Shown piece after piece: positions 52,195 through 58,900 of a stretch of 64,000 bases of DNA. A program made the translations under genes and the position numbers. The DNA lies in the NCBI GenBank assembly GCA_011389735.1, contig JAABTS010000002.1, positions 21,573-85,572 on the forward strand. Direction: 5' to 3'. The DNA comes from Desulfobacteraceae bacterium (GTDB lineage Bacteria; Desulfobacterota; Desulfobacteria; Desulfobacterales; JAABTS01). The number at the start of each line of letters is the position of its first letter. Position 1 is the stretch's first letter. Below the pieces are notes generated by a model. It searched no databases, was not told the DNA's origin, and saw only the letters and a list, made by a program, of their open reading frames with translations.

Positions 52195-52492
52195 TATAGA
52201 TTTTCAGAATTTTACTTTATGCAAGGCGGCCGGCCCGATATAACACCATAAATTTGGGGTTGGTTCGAAAACCGGCCGATTATGTTTTTGGATATTACCA
52301 CGAAATACACGAAAAAATTGATGAATTTTTTTTCGTGTGTTTCGTTTTTTTCGTGGTTTTATTAAAATGGCCGAACTTGGAACCAAGCCCATAAATGGAA
52401 ATTAAATTTCACACGGCGGTAAGTCCTGGATAATCCCTTCCTTATATCACGAACCGCCAGCGCAATGAAATTTTATTTCCGGAAAACGATAC
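52195..52492. mobile_element. Nested repeats: family C element between family B pieces
   Basis: 52195-52245 is a family B left arm (TATAGATTTTCAGAATTTTA, GCAAGGCGGCCGGCCCG). 52247-52394 is a family C element: TTTGGGGTTGGTTCG to GGAACCAAGCCCATAAA, with CCATAAAT or CCATAAAT-like flanks on both sides. 52396-52492 is a further family B copy ending TTTATTTCCGGAAAACGATA. It fills the gap between asd and greA. Confidence 0.72.
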
Positions 52493-52526
52493 GGGTTTTC
52501 AAAAATTAAATGGAATATCCGCAAGA

Positions 52527-53549
52527 CTATAGATGTTCTTTCGCCAGAATTTCAGCGATCTGTACGGCGTTTACAGCAGCGCCTTTTCGAATATTATCCG
52601 CTGCGATCCACATGGCGAGCCCGTTATCCACGGATTCATCCTTCCGGATACGTCCCACAAGGGTTAAATCCTGCCCTGCGGCGTCGATGGCCATGGGATA
52701 CACGTTGTTTTTCGGATCGTCCATGACTTTCACGCCGGGAGCGTTTTCCAGAAGCGACCGCGCGTCTTCCGGATTTACGGGCTTTTCCGTTTCAATGTTG
52801 ACCGATTCGGAATGTCCGTAAAATACAGGAACGCGAACCGTAGTAGCCGAAACCCGGATCGAATCGTCCTCAAAAATTTTCCGGGTCTCATTGACCATTT
52901 TCATTTCTTCTTTGGTGTATCCGTTTTCAAGAAATTGATCGATATGAGGCAAACAATTGAATGCGATTCGATGCGGATACACAGTGGTTTCGTAATCCAA
53001 AAAATTGATCATGGCGCGGGTTTGGTCGAACAATTCATCGACGGCTTTTTTGCCGGTTCCCGAAACCGCCTGATAGGTTGACACCACAATCCGTTTAATT
53101 CTGTACTGGTCATGGATCGGCTTGAGCGCAACGACCATTTGAATCGTCGAGCAATTCGGGTTGGCGATGATCCCTTTGGTCTTGTATCCGGAAACGGCGT
53201 GAGGGTTCACTTCGGGAACCACCAGAGGAACATCCGGATGCATTCGCCATTGACTCGAATTGTCCACAACGACACACCCGTCGTCGGCGGCGCAGGGGGC
53301 GAATTTTTCGCTCGTTCCCCCGCCCGCGGAAAAAATAGCGATATCAACGCCTTTGAACGAATCCGCCGTCAACTCTTCCACCGGCGTCATGTCTCCTTTA
53401 AAACGGATTTGTTTTCCGGCCGAGCGTTTGGACGCCAGAAATTTGACGGTTTTAATCGGAAAACTACGTTCTTCAAGACAATCGATCATCTGGTTCCCCA
53501 CCGCTCCTGTTGCTCCGGCCACAGCGATGTTAAACGATTTTTGCGTCAT
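52527..53549 (-). CDS. asd: Aspartate-semialdehyde dehydrogenase
   Basis: A 340-residue enzyme converting aspartyl phosphate to aspartate semialdehyde with NADPH, for lysine/diaminopimelate, threonine and methionine. IAVAGATGAVGNQMIDCLEE is the nucleotide-binding loop, VDNSSQWRMHPDVPLVVPEV and IANPNCSTIQMVVAL carries the catalytic Cys; VSTYQAVSGTGKKAVDEL and RVPVFYGHSESVNIETE complete the fold. The stop TAG coincides with a CTATAG repeat edge. It follows leuB by 40 bases. Confidence 0.96.
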   Translation of the reverse strand: MTQKSFNIAVAGATGAVGNQMIDCLEERSFPIKTVKFLASKRSAGKQIRFKGDMTPVEELTADSFKGVDIAIFSAGGGTSEKFAPCAADDGCVVVDNSSQWRMHPDVPLVVPEVNPHAVSGYKTKGIIANPNCSTIQMVVALKPIHDQYRIKRIVVSTYQAVSGTGKKAVDELFDQTRAMINFLDYETTVYPHRIAFNCLPHIDQFLENGYTKEEMKMVNETRKIFEDDSIRVSATTVRVPVFYGHSESVNIETEKPVNPEDARSLLENAPGVKVMDDPKNNVYPMAIDAAGQDLTLVGRIRKDESVDNGLAMWIAADNIRKGAAVNAVQIAEILAKEHL

Positions 53550-53589
53550 GATGGAGTCCTCTTTTTGGTTATGATTTTCTAATTGGCTG

Positions 53590-54660
53590 TTAATTTTCCA
53601 GGATATAATTCACGATCAGATCGCCGACTTCGGAAGTGGTTTTCCCCATTTTGCCGGCCCCGACATCTTCGATATCCTCTTTCAATACTTTCATGACGGC
53701 TGCTTCGATCAAGGCCGCGGCGCCGAATTCCCCCAGCGTTTCAAGCATCAACTGGCCAGCCGAAACAGCGGCGATCGGATTGATGATTTGTTTTCCCGTG
53801 TATTTGGGCGCCGACCCCCCGATCGGTTCGAACATGGAAACGCCTTCCGGATTGATGTTGCCCCCCGCCGCGATTCCCATGCCGCCCTGAATCATGGCCG
53901 CTAGATCCGTAATGATGTCGCCGAACATATTGTCCGTCACAATAACGTCGAACCATTCCGGATTTTTCACCATCCACATGCAAATGGCGTCCACATGAGC
54001 GTAATCCGTTTCGATATCCGGATATTCACCTGCGACTTCAAGAAACGTCCGTTCCCACAAATCGAAAGCGTATGTCAAAACATTCGTTTTTCCACAAAGC
54101 GTCAACTTTTTGCGCTTATTTCGCTTGCGGCAATATTCGAAAGCGAACCGGACACACCGTTCGACGCCTTTACGCGTATTGATCGATTCCTGAACCGCGA
54201 CTTCATCCGGAGTCCCTCGTTTCAGGCATCCGCCGGCCCCGGCGTAAAGTCCCTCGGTGTTCTCCCGAACCACTACAAAATCAATGTCTTCAGGCGATTT
54301 GTCCTTGATCGGAGTGTACACTCCATCATATAATTTCACCGGCCTTAAATTGATATACTGATCGAGCGTAAAACGCAGTTTCAACAGGATATCTTTTTCA
54401 AGAACCCCAGGTTTGACATCCGGATGTCCGATGGCTCCCAGAAAAACTGCGTCATAGGATCTTAAACGCCCCAATGTTTCATCGGTTACCGTTTCGCCGG
54501 TGGAAAGATAATGATCTCCGCCCAGGGGAAAATGATCGGTGATTAGAGAAAAACCGGATTTACCGGCGGCTGCGTTTAAAACCTTGATTCCTTCGGCCAC
54601 GACTTCCGGGCCCGTTCCATCTCCCGGAACAACCGCGATTTTGTATGACTTTTCACTCAT
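53590..54660 (-). CDS. leuB: 3-isopropylmalate dehydrogenase
   Basis: A 356-residue beta-decarboxylating dehydrogenase of leucine synthesis. VVPGDGTGPEVVAEGIKVLN, LLKLRFTLDQYINLRPVKLY, VVRENTEGLYAGAGG, the substrate-region Lys in LCGKTNVLTYAFDLWE and NMFGDIITDLAAMIQGGMGI are family motifs. The longer REx and AGAGG motif leave tartrate or isocitrate dehydrogenase relatives possible, but context with asd favours amino-acid synthesis. Confidence 0.88.
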   Translation of the reverse strand: MSEKSYKIAVVPGDGTGPEVVAEGIKVLNAAAGKSGFSLITDHFPLGGDHYLSTGETVTDETLGRLRSYDAVFLGAIGHPDVKPGVLEKDILLKLRFTLDQYINLRPVKLYDGVYTPIKDKSPEDIDFVVVRENTEGLYAGAGGCLKRGTPDEVAVQESINTRKGVERCVRFAFEYCRKRNKRKKLTLCGKTNVLTYAFDLWERTFLEVAGEYPDIETDYAHVDAICMWMVKNPEWFDVIVTDNMFGDIITDLAAMIQGGMGIAAGGNINPEGVSMFEPIGGSAPKYTGKQIINPIAAVSAGQLMLETLGEFGAAALIEAAVMKVLKEDIEDVGAGKMGKTTSEVGDLIVNYILEN

Positions 54661-54696
54661 GAAATCTTTACCTGCCTTAGATAGATTGTTATTAAT

Positions 54697-54730
54697 AAAA
54701 GAACCAGACCTTTTAAGATCTGGTTCTTCG
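54697..54730 (-). terminator. Terminator-like hairpin after psd
   Basis: On the minus strand AAGAACCAGATCTT and AAGGTCTGGTTCTT pair (one U-G wobble), followed by TTATTAATAA. It lies between psd and leuB, 104 bases after the psd stop. Confidence 0.6.
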
Positions 54731-54833
54731 GATTTTTCCAGATTGAATGGTGTTTGGGATTATGGTTGATGTCTTGATCGACCGGCGGATTCCGGCCGCC
54801 GATGCTCAGGGCGTTGATCCGCTTTAATCCGGC

Positions 54834-55508
54834 TTATCCCGGCAATGTCCCCAGAACCGTGCTTCCCGCATTAACCTTGTCTCCGACGCCCACCACCGTC
54901 GTAAAACCGGTTGGAAGATAAACGTCCAGCCTGGAACCGAAACATATCATGCCGAAACGCCCGCCCCGGCGAACCGTGTCGCCGGGCTGAAGGGTGCAGA
55001 TGATCCGTCTGGCCACCAGACCGGCGATTTGAACAAAAACGTATTGATAACCGCTGTCGGTTTCAATGAGCATAACGTTATGTTCATTTTCAGCAGACGC
55101 CTTGTCAAGGTTCGCGGAAAAAAATTTACCGGGGTGATACACAATATGTTTAACTGTACCCTCATGGGGAATCCGGTTGACATGTACGTTGAATATGGTC
55201 ATGAAAATGCTGATTTTGGTGCAGGGCGTATCCATGCAGGGAGCTTTGTCAACCTGGTCGACCGCGATTACCTTTCCGTCGGCCGGAGACACCACCATGC
55301 CCTTTCCCCGGGGAACCACCCGATCCGGATCGCGAAAGAAAAAACAAATGAACAATGTCGCTATAAGCGCCGGAATCGACAACGCGGTCAATCCCAGCAG
55401 AGCGAATACGAAAGTGACAAAAGCGGCCCCGAATATAATCGCGTATCCCGCCCGGGCGATTGGAAAGGCTGTGTCTCGTGTTGTTTCAGGCAATTGATAA
55501 TCGGTCAT
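54834..55508 (-). CDS. psd: Phosphatidylserine decarboxylase proenzyme (short type)
   Basis: A 224-residue proenzyme of the short bacterial/archaetidylserine-type class. Two N-terminal hydrophobic helices (IIFGAAFVTFVFALLGLTAL) precede FRDPDRVVPRGKGMVVSPAD, FMTIFNVHVNRIPHEGTV and GRFGMICFGSRLDVYLP. Self-cleavage is expected at the Gly-Ser of FGS, leaving a pyruvoyl group on the small chain. It makes phosphatidylethanolamine in the inner membrane. A pssA partner, commonly adjacent, is not in the window. Confidence 0.94.
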   Translation of the reverse strand: MTDYQLPETTRDTAFPIARAGYAIIFGAAFVTFVFALLGLTALSIPALIATLFICFFFRDPDRVVPRGKGMVVSPADGKVIAVDQVDKAPCMDTPCTKISIFMTIFNVHVNRIPHEGTVKHIVYHPGKFFSANLDKASAENEHNVMLIETDSGYQYVFVQIAGLVARRIICTLQPGDTVRRGGRFGMICFGSRLDVYLPTGFTTVVGVGDKVNAGSTVLGTLPG

Positions 55509-55754
55509 GATAAACGCCTCTTCATAGTGGTTCCGTTAAAAATGATCAACATATCGTCAATCACGATATTTATACCAAAATTCTAACGCATATAACTATA
55601 TTTTGAATGATTGTCAATCAGTTCTTTGAATTATCACGGCTCCGGGGCAAGGGGTTAATACCATTCGGCCGGTTTTATCCCCGTAGAACAGGCATCCTTG
55701 CCTGTTTAAACCGCCTGATAGCGCTATTTTTAATTTTGTCTAAAAATTTGAATC

Positions 55755-55872
55755 CTTGCAGAATTAAATTTCAAAAGGCGGCAGGCTCGGGATCGTAGAG
55801 ACGTTGCAGTACAGTGCAACGTCTCTAACGGTCCGGCAACACCGTGAAATCAATTATCTGAAAAGCTATAAT
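55755..55872. mobile_element. Family B element with a 13-bp-stem hairpin in its centre
   Basis: TCCTTGCAGAATTAAATTTC and GGCGGCAGGCTCGGGATCG on the left, ACACCGTGAAATCAATTATC then TGAAAAGCTATA on the right. In the centre AGAGACGTTGCA and TGCAACGTCTCT (55798-55827) form a separate perfect hairpin. The remaining gap 55509-55754 shows no gene; CAGGCATCCTTGCCTG at 55690 is a small palindrome. Confidence 0.7.
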
Positions 55873-55916
55873 TTCTGAAAACCTGTATCGAATACAAACA
55901 CTCGAAAATCGGCCAT

Positions 55917-58900
55917 TTACTCCCCTGATCCAAATGAAATCGATATAAAACAATTATTGGTGTCGCCGGTGTCCTTTTCCGTTTCCCGGTCTTCAGGATA
56001 TCCTCCGGAATCGTCGCTTCCGTCATCGCCGTCATCCGAATCGTCCGAATCGTCCGAATTCGTGTCTTTGCAATCCGGAATTCCGTCGCCGTCCGAATCG
56101 GTATCGGGGATTCCGCAGCCGCATATACCGGGCGCGGTTTTTTCCGGATCACCCGGGCAGCCGTCATAACAATCGTATGTGCCGTCTCCATCGGTATCGC
56201 TGTCCGGCGACTCGCAACCGCACAACCCTGCGACCGTTTTGTCGGGATTATCCGGGCAATTGTCATAGCAATCCGGCACATTATCCCCGTCGGAATCGAT
56301 ATCCGGAGTTCCGCAACCGCATTTTCCGATTACTGTTTTGCCGGGATCATTGGGACATTGGTCGATACAATCGGGTGTGCCGTCGCCGTCAGTATCGGTT
56401 TCTGCGTATCCGCAGCCGCAGATGCCGGGATTGGTTTTATTCGGATCATTGGGGCATTTATCCGTCGCATCCGGCGTTCCGTCATCGTTGCAATCCGGTA
56501 CGCCGTCATTGTCCGTATCCGTATCCGGCGTCCCGCATCCGCAGATTCCAGGGTTGATTTTATCCGGATCATCCGGGCAATTGTCGATACAATCGGCGGT
56601 TCCGTCGCCGTCCGTGTCAGTGTCGGATTTGCCGCAGCCGCAATCGCCGGAATAGGATTTGTTGGGATCGCTGGGGCAATAGTCGATGCAATCGGGTACG
56701 CCGTCATGATCGCTGTCCGTGTCCGGTACGCCGCAGCCGCAGGCGCCTGGGTTGGTTTTGTTTGGATCGTTGGGGCAGTTGTCGGTGTTAATGCGGTATG
56801 TTCTAATATATAGAGTGTCCTGATTATTTTCATAGGACAATTCAGAAATCAATTGACCCGCATTTAATACCGCCAAAATTTTTTCCATATTATCTGACGT
56901 TCTCGCTCCGCCAACATTCAAATCAAATGAAATATCCACGTTCTCATTGACATCTAATACGTTGATCGTTTCTTCATGGATAATAGGGCCGTTTTCATCA
57001 TTCCTTCTAAATTGAACCGGTATGTCGTTGGCGAGTGTCATGCCATTATTTTTTATGCTCATGTGTACATTATAAGTAGCGCCGCCAATAGGCTGCGACG
57101 AAAAGTCTGAAATCAACAAATCCGGCTTAAAGCATTGAACATGAGCTGTGTTGTTGCTTCTGTCCTTGTCTGAAAATGCATTATAAGGATCAATAACAAT
57201 AAAAATATCGCTATCTCTTTTCGACATATCAGGAAGCATCCATTGATTCAGAGTTACATCGGCGCTCTCGCCTGATGCAAGAATTCCCTGCATTGATCGC
57301 GAGCCAATCAATTCTCCTCCTGCGTTGGGATCGCCGAGGTAAAAATCCACCCGTATATTTTCAGCCCCTATCAATCCTTGATTGGATACCGTTGCGGTGA
57401 TATCGATCGTGTTATCGAATTGTACATGATCATTGGAAACTACGATATCGTTCGCGCTTATATGAAGGTCTCCTTCAGTAGATACAGACGCCATGACAAG
57501 GTCGGCTTGCCCCATGACCGGCGCTTCAACTTCAATAATTTCCTCACCTGCGTTTACATATCGAATTTCCGAGGTCATTTGCACATCATTATAAACAACA
57601 ATAAGGTTCCCGTTGAACGATGACGCTGTGATCGACCGTTCCATGCTTTCAGTATCTGTTATTTGAATCGCATCGCCCCATATGCCTAAGATTGGGTCAT
57701 ATGCGGCTACATAGAGGTCCTGGCCTTTTGACGAACTGTCGGCCCAAACAATCGACAATTCACCGGAATCACCTGAAATCAATCTAAAATCAGCCGCCCC
57801 TGTCGAAAGTTCATTCGTCAATATTGTTTGAGTATCGTTCATGTTCAGGTTAGCGACCATCTTAAAATCACCGCCTTTGTACCAGGCCAACAATAAATCG
57901 CCTGAGCTGGAATATGTTAGTTGAGGATTCGCATCCTGCAAATCGTCATTCGTCAACCTTGCAGGATCTGACCAATTCAATCCGTCAAACGTCAAACTAT
58001 AAAGTTCCTGATCTTCAAGGGTTTGCATGTCGCCATCCTGATCTAACGCGAAAACATAAACCACCTCGCCGCCATTATAAACGACAGCGGATTTGATGAT
58101 ACTGCTTAATCCGTCGGCGATGGTTTGTGGGGATGACCATGTGCTTCCGTTAAAGAAAGAACAGTTTAACTTGTTTGGTTTTTGGATCGTTCCAAGCATA
58201 TCATTAAATTCGTTAGATATCCATATGGCCACAGCTTTATTACCGGCCGCCCCGATTTTCGGCGAGCGGTCAAGAAAAGCGTTATTCGTCAATCTTTCAG
58301 AAGCGCCCCAGGTATTGGTCCCGTTGTTAAACACGGCGACTGAAATTTCTTGACCAGCCAGCATATCATCCAATGTCGCGGTGTTGGCGAAGACGCTGTT
58401 TGCATCCTGCCAGGCAATGACAGCGCCGTTGTCAAAAGACGCCATATGCGGATAAAAATCACCGGTCCCATTTTCGGATAGTTTTTCGGGCATCGACCAT
58501 GAATTGCCATTAAATTTCGAAAACACGAGAGATGTCCGGTTATTATCGGTTTTGGACATGTCGTCGGTTATCCAGGCGAGCATGAGCCCGTTTGCTGCAT
58601 TCACGACATATGGAGATGAATAGGGATATATGTTCGATTGAAGTGTTTGTACCTGGCCATATGTATAGGAATCGTCCATCCGCAAGGAGCGTTTTTGATT
58701 ACGAGGTTGGAAAAATCCGCTATCGTAATTCCGGGATATTGGGGCCCATTTGATATTATCAGTATCGAGGGCCTCATAATACCGGGTCCGCCTTCCTTCA
58801 TGGTCAAAAAGATTCCATTTGTATTCCCATAATGGTTTCTCCCATTGAACCACAAGAGCGGTAATTGTAATTCCACCGGATAAAATGAGATCGGCTTTGT

